From Ascoidea tarda (nom. inval.) (lineage: Eukaryota > Ascomycota > Saccharomycetes > Ascoideales > Ascoideaceae), in assembly GCA_030560485.1 (NCBI GenBank), contig JAKTTS010000006.1, positions 1 to 64,000 on the forward strand: a stretch of 64,000 nucleotides of DNA, written 5' to 3'. The notes beneath the pieces are model-generated. The model did not search any database. It was given only the letters and a program-made list of their open reading frames with translations, and was not told where the DNA came from. Below are positions 30,950 to 41,362 of the stretch, one piece after another (within the stretch, counting starts at the first letter, position 1; every line of letters starts with the position of its first letter). The translations under genes were made by a program, and so were the position numbers.

Positions 30950-32335
30950 ATGTTCAATAACGCTCTAAAATTTGATTCTTACAGTTCTCCTAAATTATCA
31001 CAAAACCCTTATAGCAATAATAGTAGCAGTAATAATATCTTCCCCGAATACAGCAGAAATAGCCTGTTTTTCTTTTCCGGTACAACCACAAACACTCCAG
31101 CCTACTATCATCATACTCATCCTCTCACTTCTCAAAGTGTTTCACCTTCTCCCTCTACTTCTATTTCTTCACTATCTTCCTATTCAAACATGAGCTCCAA
31201 CTACACTGAAACCTCAGATGTTATAAATGACAATGAAGACGATCATAATGATTCCGCTGGAAGAAATTTCTCAGATTATACTTCTAATATCAATGTCAAT
31301 AATTCGTTGTTGAAATATTCGCTAACACCCCTTAATTCTATCTCCAATATTAATTCTAATAGCAATTTATTGGTTTCAGGCAGTGGCTTGAATTCAGCTC
31401 AAAATTATAGTGGTGGCTCACTACCACCAGTCAGTTCAATACTTCGAACCAACCAATTTTCAAGCCCTCAACCACCAATTAACAATATTTTAAATGATAG
31501 ACGCCATAAGTTACCTGCTTTGATACCGATCAACATTTTTCCACCCATTGACCAGCCAACTTCTTCAGAAAGTGGCCTTGTCTCTGCCCCAGGCCATTTT
31601 GATTCTCTGTTTGGTCAGCATCCAAATTATCGATTGCCCAGTGTTTCTGATGTTCTAAACAACTGCTGTTGCGAGACTAATACCATTCATCATTGTCACC
31701 ACAGCCATAATAATTTCAATGGCTTGACTAGTTTTTGCAACTATCATAATAACATTAATAACGAACATAGTACCAATATTAATACCAACGTTGTCAACAA
31801 TAATAACAACAAAAACCACACTATGGTTGATGGTAATATAACCACTCTTCCAATTATGCCTTCAAACACTTTTGATGATTCCATCTCTAGAGGTACCTCG
31901 ACTTCAAATGCAACTTCTACGGGACTCGCTTCCTCTTCGAATGTTTCTGATACTTCAACCACTAGCTCTCAATTGATAAGAAAATACAAATGCAAAATTT
32001 GCGAAAAGAGCTTTACAACCTCTGGCCATTTGGCAAGACATTCAAGGATTCATACAGGCGAAAGAAAACATGTTTGTCCATATCCTGGATGCGACTCAAG
32101 ATTTGCTAGACAAGATAATTGCATGCAACATTACAGAACTCATTTGAATCCAAAAAACAAATCAAGAAAGAAGAAAACTTTAAAGGTTTCTAAACCAAAG
32201 GACATCAATAAAACCAAACATTCTTCTTCTGCTTCTCCCTCTGCTTCTTCTGCTTCTCCCTCTGCTTCTTCCTCTGCAAGCTCTGCAAGTTCAGCTAACT
32301 CTTCTAGTCTGAGTCCTAATTTACAGGTGGCATGA
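30950..32335 (+). CDS. NRG1: C2H2 zinc-finger transcriptional repressor, Nrg1-like
   Basis: DNA-binding repressor of glucose-repressed, filamentation and stress genes, acting with Tup1-Ssn6 in related yeasts. Two adjacent C2H2 fingers lie at about residues 345-400: KCKICEKSFTTSGHLARHSR, linker HTGERKH, and CPYPGCDSRFARQDNCMQHY. The motifs TTSGHLARH and RxDNCMQHYRTH are those of Nrg1/Nrg2. The 340 N-terminal residues are Ser/Asn-rich and disordered, with a PPVSSIL-like motif twice (LPPVSSILRTNQ and RLPSVSDVLNN). A Lys-rich NLS-like stretch and a Ser-Ala repeat follow the fingers. Several CTG codons lie within Ser-rich sequence. Start at the first ATG. Confidence 0.82.
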   Translation: MFNNALKFDSYSSPKLSQNPYSNNSSSNNIFPEYSRNSLFFFSGTTTNTPAYYHHTHPLTSQSVSPSPSTSISSLSSYSNMSSNYTETSDVINDNEDDHNDSAGRNFSDYTSNINVNNSLLKYSLTPLNSISNINSNSNLLVSGSGLNSAQNYSGGSLPPVSSILRTNQFSSPQPPINNILNDRRHKLPALIPINIFPPIDQPTSSESGLVSAPGHFDSLFGQHPNYRLPSVSDVLNNCCCETNTIHHCHHSHNNFNGLTSFCNYHNNINNEHSTNINTNVVNNNNNKNHTMVDGNITTLPIMPSNTFDDSISRGTSTSNATSTGLASSSNVSDTSTTSSQLIRKYKCKICEKSFTTSGHLARHSRIHTGERKHVCPYPGCDSRFARQDNCMQHYRTHLNPKNKSRKKKTLKVSKPKDINKTKHSSSASPSASSASPSASSSASSASSANSSSLSPNLQVA

Positions 32336-33087
32336 GGTTTTTTTAACGTTATTTTTATTCTGGGTTTCAATGTTTGTATTTGTTTAACGTTTTTATTGGT
32401 AAAAATTTATTTGATTTATCTTTTTAAATTAGGCTTGTATTAATATTATTTTATTTATTATATCTACTCTATCTATTCTACTTCTCATACTGGCAACTTC
32501 ACTTCACTTCACTTTATTTCACTTTATATTATTTTATTTTATTTTATTTTTTTCAAACTTATGTATGCATCTAAAAATGATTTTTTCTCATTTTATTCTT
32601 TGGGATACTGGTTATTAGTGTAGAATTCTAAAGTTGTGGCCAGCAAGAGCCTCGTGAAGCCTCCTTAAGGATTCTAAAGCCTGGAAAACTCCTCAGTCTC
32701 CTGGACTCAGGGATCGGATCCCATGAAACTGTTTTAGCTTTCACTTAATAAGGGTCTGGGTCTTGCTAAGAAAAAATTGCTGCATAATGCTTAAATTGCA
32801 TATTTAAGGCTTGTGAAGTTCCGTTTGTCTTCCGTGTCGTTCCACCCGAGACAAGAATTTGGGAAGCCATATATAGCAGTTTTTATTTGCTACTAATGAG
32901 CCATTTAATGGTACTTGCAATGCGAGAAGAGGTTAAATATGTATTTTATTGTCTTGTTATGATGCGATTAGTATTTACAATAATACAAAATAAATGATCA
33001 CGCGTAGAGCATTCTTTTGGTCATTAGTAAGAATTAGCAAGAATTAGCAAGAATTAGCAAGAATTAGTAAGAGTTATTAATCAGTTT
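32336..33087. other. Convergent region NRG1 / RING gene
   Basis: AT-rich 3' flanks with a TTTTA array near 32535 and a tandem AAGAATTAGC 10-mer repeat at about 33028-33070. The middle (32620-32880) is somewhat GC-richer without a recognisable gene. Confidence 0.5.
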
Positions 33088-33804
33088 TTAACCATACATA
33101 TCCATGCCACCGTCTTCATCATCCTCATCATCTCCGTCATCTCCGTCATCGATATCGTTTGAATTTCTACTTTTGGTAGGTAATTCGATTGTTCTTTTTT
33201 CATTGACGTTTTTACGACACATTGGACAAGTTGGATTTATTTTGAGCCAGGGTCCAATGCATTCTAAATCAAAGATATGATCGCAGTTATTCAATTTGAC
33301 AATCAACGGGTATGGATCATTTAAAAAATCGTTTCTACAAATTGAACAGGAATCGTTGGTCTTTAGTTTTTTTTTAGAGATTCTTTCCAATGAATCAATA
33401 AATTCTTGTGAAACTCCCTTATTGTTAAAATTGTGAGTGTTGTCATTTAGAATATCGTGCAATTGATCAATTAGATAATTTCCAGTTGGCAAAGTATTGT
33501 TTGAATTTTCCGCCATGTTTGATAAAACATTAATTAAATTTAGTATATCATTTGAATTATTATTAATAGTATCACGAAAATTCAACTCCTCATTATCTTG
33601 AGATGAAAATAATTGGTTTTGATGACGAAGCCGATATTCTCTTCTTGTTGGATGGTCAATTGATCCAGTGTTATTTCTTCTACTTGTTATATTATGATCA
33701 TCTTTGGCAATATATAAATGTAAAGAAATAAACAAGTTAGTATGCAATAAAAAAAAGAAAGGAAAATACACACAATAGCAAAACTAACCTTCATAGGTAG
33801 ACAT
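33088..33804 (-). CDS. YBR062C: RING-H2 zinc-finger protein, YBR062C-type, one intron
   Basis: Probable E3 ubiquitin ligase. Exon 1 is 33804-33789 (ATG to GAAG, giving MSTYE). The intron is 33788-33702 with donor GTTAGT, branch TACTAAC at 33742-33736 and acceptor AAAG. Exon 2 is 33701-33088. The spliced product is 209 residues and begins MSTYEDDHN, as S. cerevisiae YBR062C begins MSTYEEEH, which supports the intron. KKKLKTNDSCSICRNDF and CDHIFDLECIGPWL plus CPMCRKN form a C3H2C3 RING at about residues 124-166. The acidic tail ends in GMDMYG, also as in the homologue (GMYG). Confidence 0.9.
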
Positions 33805-34156
33805 TTTGATGAATTAAATGTAAGCTGCAATAATATTAGATCAAGGTGTAATAAAACAGAATAATTATAAACATCATTTGGGCATAGATACTTGAAATGA
33901 TTTTGGAGTTTAAATGAATTGGTCTGCTTATATAAACAAATGCAAATGGATTTAGTTTCATGCGGGTATATGCATAAATAATCAGCAGCCATTTTCTTGC
34001 TATTGTTTTGTGTTTTTGACAGGATTTACACATGAGGAGATAATAAACAGAAAAGGAATGTATTAATTGATAGATATGAACATATAAGTACGAAGTGTTG
34101 AAGAAATAGTGATAAGATCAAGAGAAAGTGGAAAAAAAAAGATGATACTAGTTGGC
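33805..34156. other. Promoter of the RING gene / 3' end of WWM1-like gene
   Basis: About 350 nt of AT-rich DNA. Minus-strand frames here are non-coding leader. No other feature seen. Confidence 0.5.
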
Positions 34157-34657
34157 TTAGAATCTTCTTCGGCCAGGTCTGACAGCGACTGGAACAACAG
34201 CGACTGGACGACGACGTCTTCCACTGAGCGAACCAAGAGCAAAGAGACCAGCACCAGCAGCCACCATTGAACCCTTACTTGGACCAGTTTGAACAGGGGT
34301 ACTTTGGACTTGAGGTTGTTGTTGCACTTGTTGTTGGGGCACTTGCTGTACTTGTTGTGGTACTTGTTGCACTTGTTGAGTATTGGCTGGGTAATATTGT
34401 TGTTGGGGTTGTGATCTTGTTTGTGTTTGAGGAGGATGTTGTGGGGGGACTTGAGTTGGTAACTCCCAAGTTGATTCATTTGTATATTTGTTAACATAAA
34501 AGTAGGCTAGATTATGAAAGAGGACAAAATGTTAGATCGAACAGTTTTCAATTTGAAAAAAAAAGATAGACATACTTTGATATTCTTCGTCCCATACGGC
34601 TAACCATCCATCAGGGATTGAAGGAGGAGGGGGTCGAGATGGTCTTTTAACGTTCAT
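34157..34657 (-). CDS. WWM1: WW-domain protein, Wwm1-like, one intron
   Basis: Two exons. Exon 1 is 34657-34576. The intron is 34575-34507 (69 nt) with donor GTATGT, branch CTAAC near 34531 and acceptor CTAG. Exon 2 is 34506-34157. The splice lies inside the WW domain and restores it: GWLAVWDEEYQ joins TYFYVNKYTNESTWELP, with both Trp residues and the aromatic pair. The 143-residue product continues with a Gln/Pro/Val-rich prion-like stretch and ends in a Gly/Ala-rich segment (SKGSMVAAGAGLFALGSL) and an Arg-rich tail (GRRRRP, GRRRF). S. cerevisiae Wwm1 shares the WW domain, the Gln-rich middle and the SKGSG segment, and it interacts with the metacaspase Mca1. The Arg tail differs. Confidence 0.85.
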
Positions 34658-35844
34658 TTTTGATTAGATAGAGGCCTTTAAACTTGATGCAAACGAGAAT
34701 GATTCCAGTTAATTGTAATCGGCTGTGATAAATCAATAGATTACTTGGTTGCTAGATTTTGATTTTTTTCCTTTTTTTTTCAAGGAGAAGAATCGTTTTA
34801 AATATTAATTTTTATCCTTACTAATCTCATAAAGCTGCAAAACACAAAATTTTAAAGCAGTAAAATCGAAAGACTTGTAGCTAGCAAAAGAAATTCAACA
34901 AAGTAGCAAATTCAAACTCTATTTCATTTTTGTTCAATTATAAACCCAGATTGATATAGTCATTTTAATATATTCTCCAAATCAGCCATACACAACCATA
35001 TTTAGCTTACAAAGCTTGTTAAAAAACCTGGTAAAACCTATTAAAATCAGCCAAAATCATTCAAACATCTGTACAGAGAAGCTAGGAATCACCAATCAAG
35101 ATATTCGTACAGCAACTGCTGGACATTCAATTAAAGCAGCAGCAGAACATGACAATACAGAATAGCCACCATACGAATTGAGACTCACGTATTTTCGATA
35201 CTTTGGGAAGACCACCAGTGCTCCACTACTTGATGGGATACTGATATAACTTGAAATAAACTGAGAGAACAAATGCACACCGATAAACTGATCTTCTCTC
35301 CAGAATCTTTCACCAAAACGGTCTCACCTTCCATCGCACTCCTGTGCCGAGCCGTTCGTCCCAAAATAGCACAGGCCTTATTCAGGCTAAGACACCCGTT
35401 TCCACAAACAGTTTTGCACAATAGAAGCACGTGTAACAAAACACCCTCGTATCCCATCCCGCACACACAGGGCAAAAACGAGGATTGTAGTGTGTGAGGG
35501 AACTATGTCAAGTCATAGCGCATTCCAGTGCAGAAAGAAGCAGATCAGCACGTCAGGGCTGTGATATTATACCGCTATTATATTACAATAATTGTATAAT
35601 AGCACTTCAGCACTGGCTTTTTACTGTGAAGAGGTCTGTGCTTCTCGTCGTTATTCTTCTTCACCAAACACGTCTTCTCCAGCGAGAGATTTGCTACCAC
35701 ACTTCTCTTTAGATCTTACTTCACCTTCGCTCTGCCTCTTTTTATCCATTCTGGTCGTTTTCCATTTCGCTGCGCTACTTTAGCTTTTTGTATTGACAAC
35801 TCATAAGTTCTCAAGATACCTCCAACTTGGAACTCCATATTCAA
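34658..35844. other. Upstream region of the rhomboid gene
   Basis: About 1.2 kb between divergent genes. The first half is AT-rich; 35150-35560 is distinctly GC-richer and has short frames on both strands without support. No RNA gene was seen. Confidence 0.5.
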
Positions 35845-37956
35845 ATGAACCAGAACCACTACTATCCTTACAATCCTCTTTCGAATGAAAGAGATAAAGA
35901 GTTGCCTCCAACTCCCATTGCAAACATGAATCAACTAAATAGCACCGGTCAACCACAAGATACCAATGTTCAACCTCCTCCGAATTTAGGTCCTTCTCCA
36001 TTTCCTGATTCTTTTGTCAACAATAACAGTCCTTTATATAGCCCCAATGCCAAATCTTTTATAGATTTCAATTCTCAATATTCTCATTTGAACAACCCCA
36101 GACATAACTTAAATAATAGTAATTCCACTAATATGTCTCTCGCTGATCCATCTTTCAATTCAACTATAAATACAAATAATTTTAATAACCCAAATCCAAA
36201 TAATCCAAATAACGGTGATATCGAAGCAACCAACTACTCCAATAATTTTAATAGTTATAGTAGTTCTGATACTAATCCTAGCATGAGCCGATCCAGATTA
36301 TTAAAAAACTATTCGGGTGATAATCCAAATTACTCCAATTATAATCAATCCTCCTATAACAATAGTTCCAATAATACCAACAATCCTCCGTACCCAACAT
36401 CTGATCCGTTTGCATCGGATCAAAATCTATCAAGATCTAGAACAACTATGTCAAATCCTTTTCAAGATCCCAACCACAGCAAAATGAACTCGAATGAAAC
36501 CAACCCTATAACTTTTAACCCCACTTCTGCTGTTCCATCCGATAATCGAAACAATTTCAATAACAATAATATTCAAGAAAATCAATTTTTCTTGGATAAC
36601 AACAATAATAATATCTACAACAATAACAACAACGATAACAACAACGCCTATAATAGCCATATAATCAGCGATCAACAAGTAATTGATAAAAAAAATTCAA
36701 GATGGAGAACTTTTCCCTACGTAGCTGTTTTCTTTACTATAGTTGAAACAGCTGTATTCATTGCTGAATTGGTTAATTATTCAAATTACACCGGAAACTT
36801 CATTCAAACTTCCCCTTCTTTTAATCCAATGCTTGGTCCATCTTCTTATGTTCAAATTAATATGGGCTCCAGATTTAGACCTTGTATGCAAGAAATTGAA
36901 GGCATTACAAATGTAAACGACATACTATTTCCCTGTCCTAATTCAACTACTACCGATACAGATGTTTGTTCTCTAAGTGAATTATGTGGAATGGGTGGTT
37001 TACCACCAAATACAATTGATGATGGGTTAGGCTATCTTCCTGACCAATGGTGGAGAATTATAACCCCAATTTTTTTACATGCTGGTTTTATTCATATAAT
37101 TTCAAACCTACTTCTCCAAATATTATTAGGTGCTGATGTCGAAAAAAAAATCGGTTCTTTAACTTTTTTGTTGATTTATATTGCTTCTGGAATATCTGGG
37201 AACATTTTTGGTGCAAATTACAGTAAAACTGGTGTTTCGTCTGTTGGTGCAAGTGGTGCTTTATTTGGGATAATCGCTACTAATTTATTTCACCACTTAT
37301 TCTTATTCAACAAAGCTCTTTACTCAAAGAAAACTTATCGTATAATCTTATCCGTCATGGTTTTTGAAATCATTCTAATTTTGTTTCTTGGTTTACTACC
37401 TGGTTTAGATAATTTTGCGCATATTGGTGGCTTTATTATAGGTTTATTATCCAGCATCTTATTATTAAGAGATCCTAATTTTATCATTAAAGAAGAGTAT
37501 AGACATATACCACCAAAGACAATGTTAACTCCAATTCCCAATCAGGGAAGCCATGTCATATCAAGAAATTTTCTCAGTTTATCTTACGATGATAGCAACG
37601 ATGATTCAAAACCAAATTCAAAAATATCAAATTTTTTAAAAAAAAGATATATCAAGTATTTTATATTTTGGGGTGTTTTGAGAACTGTTTCTTTAGTTTT
37701 AATCATTTTATGGTTTGCACTTTTATCCATCAATTTTTTTAAAAATGGTGGCGGAAATTGCTCATGGTGTCAGTATTTAAGTTGCATACCTGTAAATAAT
37801 TGGTGCGACGGTGATATTACTGTTACAACCTCTGATTCATCTATTTATTTTTTTAATTTTTTAACATTACTCTTTTATTTTATCGATTTAAAAAATCAAA
37901 ACAATTCCAATTTACATCACTTTCAAAACCAGAAAAAATTACAAAAATTGGATTAA
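35845..37956 (+). CDS. Rhomboid-family intramembrane serine protease
   Basis: A large fungal secretory-type rhomboid with 703 residues. Residues 1-290 are disordered and rich in Asn, Ser and Pro. The membrane domain starts at RWRTFPYVAVFFTIVETAVF. A lumenal loop with several Cys residues follows (SRFRPCMQE, DVCSLSELCGMGG). The core contains WWRIITPIFLHAGFIHIISN, the catalytic Ser in VGASGALFG near residue 468 and the catalytic His in FAHIGGFIIG near 524. An extra C-terminal helix and Cys-containing segment follow (GGNCSWCQYLSC). The start is the first ATG; the upstream in-frame TTG was not used. It is not the short Rbd2 or mitochondrial Pcp1 type. The substrate is unknown. Confidence 0.88.
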   Translation: MNQNHYYPYNPLSNERDKELPPTPIANMNQLNSTGQPQDTNVQPPPNLGPSPFPDSFVNNNSPLYSPNAKSFIDFNSQYSHLNNPRHNLNNSNSTNMSLADPSFNSTINTNNFNNPNPNNPNNGDIEATNYSNNFNSYSSSDTNPSMSRSRLLKNYSGDNPNYSNYNQSSYNNSSNNTNNPPYPTSDPFASDQNLSRSRTTMSNPFQDPNHSKMNSNETNPITFNPTSAVPSDNRNNFNNNNIQENQFFLDNNNNNIYNNNNNDNNNAYNSHIISDQQVIDKKNSRWRTFPYVAVFFTIVETAVFIAELVNYSNYTGNFIQTSPSFNPMLGPSSYVQINMGSRFRPCMQEIEGITNVNDILFPCPNSTTTDTDVCSLSELCGMGGLPPNTIDDGLGYLPDQWWRIITPIFLHAGFIHIISNLLLQILLGADVEKKIGSLTFLLIYIASGISGNIFGANYSKTGVSSVGASGALFGIIATNLFHHLFLFNKALYSKKTYRIILSVMVFEIILILFLGLLPGLDNFAHIGGFIIGLLSSILLLRDPNFIIKEEYRHIPPKTMLTPIPNQGSHVISRNFLSLSYDDSNDDSKPNSKISNFLKKRYIKYFIFWGVLRTVSLVLIILWFALLSINFFKNGGGNCSWCQYLSCIPVNNWCDGDITVTTSDSSIYFFNFLTLLFYFIDLKNQNNSNLHHFQNQKKLQKLD

Positions 37957-38423
37957 TTTTGTTTAAAAAAATACTTAATAAATCATTCAATACATCAATA
38001 GATTATCAGTAAATGAAAAAAAAAGCAATCATCCTGGACATTTATTTATATGGTTTTTTCATCAATATTGATTAATTCATTGTTGTAATATGCTTGTTCC
38101 TTTTCATTCTTTAGTTATACTTTTATTATATGCTTTTTCAATCTTATTTATTAATTTGTTTCATTTTCAACTCTCTTCATATAGCTTTCAATTCATTTTT
38201 ATAGACTATAGCCATTCATTATTTATTACTTTTTCTATCAACGTCATTTCATTCCTTTCAGTATTTCACATACATTTTATTGCACCAATTATTATCTTGC
38301 ATGTAGTGATTGTAGAGCATGTGATAAAAATGTATTTTTCACTCCAAAATAAGAAAAAGTTATTAAACTTTAGCATGATAAAAAAATAATATGATCAAGA
38401 TCTATAAAAAAAAATCAATAAAT
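37957..38423. other. Intergenic region rhomboid/TRM7
   Basis: AT-rich DNA. A T-rich frame at 38090-38389 without conserved content was rejected. No promoter motif stands out. Confidence 0.5.
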
Positions 38424-39323
38424 ATGGGAAAGGGCAGTAAAGATAAAAGAGATTTATACTACCGAAAAGCCAAAGAAGAGGGATGGAGAGCAAGATCAGC
38501 TTTTAAGTTACTCCAGTTGAATGAGCAATTCAACCTATTTGAAGGTGTTAGAAATGTGGTTGATTTATGTGCAGCTCCTGGTTCATGGTCTCAAGTGCTA
38601 TCTCAGAAATTGAATTGTATAGATTCTTCACCTCCATCAAAGATTGTTGCAGTAGATTTGCAACCAATGTCACCAATACCTGGCGTTGAATGTATCCAAG
38701 CCGATATAACCCATCCAAAGACATTAGAAAGAATTTTGGGAATATTCAATGGACAATTGGCAGATTTCGTTTGCAGTGATGGAGCCCCAGATGTCACAGG
38801 ATTGCACGATATCGATGAATATATTCAGGCTCAATTAATATTGTCTGCGTTACAATTAACGACGTGTATATTGAAACCCGGGGGAACATTTGTTGCAAAA
38901 ATATTTCGGGGTAGAGATATTGATTTATTATATTCGCAACTTGGAAATTTATTTGAAAAAGTAATATGTGCCAAACCAAGATCATCAAGAAGTACATCAT
39001 TAGAATCCTTTATTGTGTGCATTAATTACAAACCACAAAAAGACTGGAAACCCAAATTGAAATTAAATCAGTCAACAGAGGAGTTTTTTAAAGATTCTAA
39101 TTTAGGAAGAGCAAAATTGAGTGAGTCCTTGGAAAACAATTTGCCCTTTGAAAAAAGAGTTGTTGCTCCATTCATTGCTTGTGGTGATCTATCCAGTTAT
39201 GATTCAGATGCTACATATTCCATTGAAGAGGGAAAGCAGACGACCAGTCTTGATCCTGTACAAATGCCCACAGCTCCCCCATATAAGAAGGCATTGGAAA
39301 TGAAGCGAAAGGGGATACTTTGA
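38424..39323 (+). CDS. TRM7: tRNA 2'-O-ribose methyltransferase Trm7
   Basis: Methylates the ribose at positions 32 and 34 of the anticodon loop of certain tRNAs in the cytosol, with partner proteins Trm732 and Rtt10. The start at 38424 gives [20 protein letters not shown], identical in layout to other Trm7 proteins; an in-frame ATG 33 nt upstream is less likely. The RrmJ/FtsJ catalytic residues are visible: K28 in SAFKLLQ, the SAM loop [15 protein letters not shown] near 45, Asp in [10 protein letters not shown], Lys in [10 protein letters not shown] and Glu in [10 protein letters not shown]. Length is 299 aa (S. cerevisiae 310). Confidence 0.94.
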   Translation: MGKGSKDKRDLYYRKAKEEGWRARSAFKLLQLNEQFNLFEGVRNVVDLCAAPGSWSQVLSQKLNCIDSSPPSKIVAVDLQPMSPIPGVECIQADITHPKTLERILGIFNGQLADFVCSDGAPDVTGLHDIDEYIQAQLILSALQLTTCILKPGGTFVAKIFRGRDIDLLYSQLGNLFEKVICAKPRSSRSTSLESFIVCINYKPQKDWKPKLKLNQSTEEFFKDSNLGRAKLSESLENNLPFEKRVVAPFIACGDLSSYDSDATYSIEEGKQTTSLDPVQMPTAPPYKKALEMKRKGIL

Positions 39324-39618
39324 GGTCAATAAAGCATTTCATGAATAATGGCTACACAGTTGGATATAATCAATGTATTGTAGGATTGTTGAAGATAATG
39401 TAAAAAAGCATAAAATAAAAGAGTATGTAAGAAGTTAGATAAGACTGCAAATGTATGCATTTTCAGCATATATTTGCGCATATAATATATCACGTGGTTT
39501 TGTGATGTTTGGATGTTTTATTTTGAAAAAAATTAAATCAAACTCTCAAATTTGTTCAGTTGAGGTGGTAATTGATATCAGATAGAAGCTGTATTTCAAT
39601 CATAATCTAGGTAGAAAG

Positions 39619-40776
39619 ATGTCCAATACCAAACAGTATGTTCATTTGCTTTTCTCGTCCGCAGAAAGGTCTGTTTTTATTGATTCACAACGAATATTTT
39701 ATACTAACAATTAGTTCTATAGAGTGAAAGAGTTTTCAACACCAACTACTAATGTAGTTCAAATAGAAAGCAGTGTTGCTTTAAAGATTATTAAACATGC
39801 TACTGACTACTATCCAACACTTGTTTCTGGTCCATTGCTAGGTGTGGATAAAGATGAAACTTTAACTGTTTCTCACTCATTTCCTTATTCTATATACAAC
39901 GAGTCGATCGAAGGTTCTTCATTCAAACTGAAGACCAACCAAAGATTTCAAAATGAATTACTTGAATTATCAAAGAATACTGGTGTCGCTGCTCAATTTA
40001 TAGGTTGGTATCAATGTTCGGTTTCTTCAAACTTTTTCAATAACCATATTATCGATTCTTTACTATCATTACAAAGAAGCAACCCTAATGCAATTCTTAT
40101 TATTCATGATTCATCCAAAATTAACACTAATTCTGTTTTATCGTTAAGAGCCTTCAGATTAAGTGAAGCCTTTTTAAATGTTTATAAAGCTGCAAACAAT
40201 AGTACCAACAAATTCAGCACTGCATTGTTATTAGAAAATAATTTGACTCATGAAAATATTTTTGAAGAATTACCTGTTTCAATTCATAACTCTCACTTAG
40301 TTTCATTGATGTTACATCAATTAGTGTCTGAAAATGAATCATCATTAAACACTCAAGATTATAATCAAATTTATAAAAATAATGATATTGTTTCGAACAG
40401 TTTTGACTCATTAAGTTTAAATAACTCAAAATATTCTACAGGAATTATAGATAAATTATTTGATTCAGTTGATTCTTATCATTATGATTTAAATAACTAT
40501 AATTATTACCAAAGACAATTATCAAGAGAATTGCAAAAAATCCAACAATGGAAAGCCAAATCCAAGATTGAAAACGTTAATAGAGTTAAAAATGGTCAAA
40601 AGGAAATTGATTTAGAGAATGATTGGAAATCAATCTATAAGTTACCAAATGAACCACAAAGATTTACAAACTTATTAGTTTCTGCTAGCATTACTGGGTT
40701 TTGTAAAGATCTTGAGGTTAATACAACTTCTGAATTGATTAAAAGTTTTGCTATCCAGAAAGGTTTAGATATTTAA
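39619..40776 (+). CDS. Translation initiation factor eIF3 subunit h, one intron
   Basis: MPN-domain subunit of eIF3, present in many fungi, plants and animals but missing from S. cerevisiae. Exon 1 is 39619-39635 (17 nt, MSNTK plus two bases). The intron is 39636-39722 with donor GTATGT, branch TACTAAC at 39702-39708 and acceptor TATAG. Exon 2 starts at 39723 and completes a Gln codon, giving MSNTKQVKEFSTPTTNVVQI. The MPN core follows: VALKIIKHATDYYPTLVSGP, LLGVDKDETLTVSHSFPY and FIGWYQCSVSSNFFN. The zinc-binding JAMM residues are not all present, as expected for the inactive eIF3h. The product has 356 residues. The C terminus contains LANLLV-type helices (FTNLLVSASI). Confidence 0.85.
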
Positions 40777-41362
40777 AAAATGAAATTAAATTTTAGATTA
40801 AATTTTTCGGTCTTTTTTATCTCATTATTTTATCTTATATTTTATTATCCATATGTTTTAATAAATTTCCATTATTTTTTTTTCGCTCAAAGCATGTATT
40901 TAAAGTATTAAGCATATATGTATTGTTTTTAGATTTTGATAATATATTAAAAAAAGTGATTTTGTTTTTTTGATAGTATATAAAAGTAGAATTTTAGTGT
41001 TTAAATAATTAATGCAAGTGAGAGAAAAAAAAGATTGAAAATAAAATAAAATAGCAAAATTGGTATAATAGCAAAGTGAATAAGTAAAGTATTAATGTAA
41101 TAAATGCAAAATAATTTGTAGCGATGATCCTGACCAAAAAAAAAGTAAAAGTAAAAGTAAAAGTAAAAATAAAAATAAATAAAGAATGAAAAAAAAACAA
41201 CTATGCAAACTATAATAATATAATAGTATAATGTAATGTAATGTAATTTAATGATACATTTCAAGAATCTAGCAAAAAGAAGAAATGAAAAAAATAAAAT
41301 GAAATACAATAAAATAAAACAAAACCCAAGCAGATTAATGTTTTGTTTGCAAAATCATTGAA
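40777..41362. other. Convergent region eIF3h/NUS1
   Basis: AT-rich 3' flanks with A-rich AAAGTA repeats around 41140-41175. No gene seen. Confidence 0.6.
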
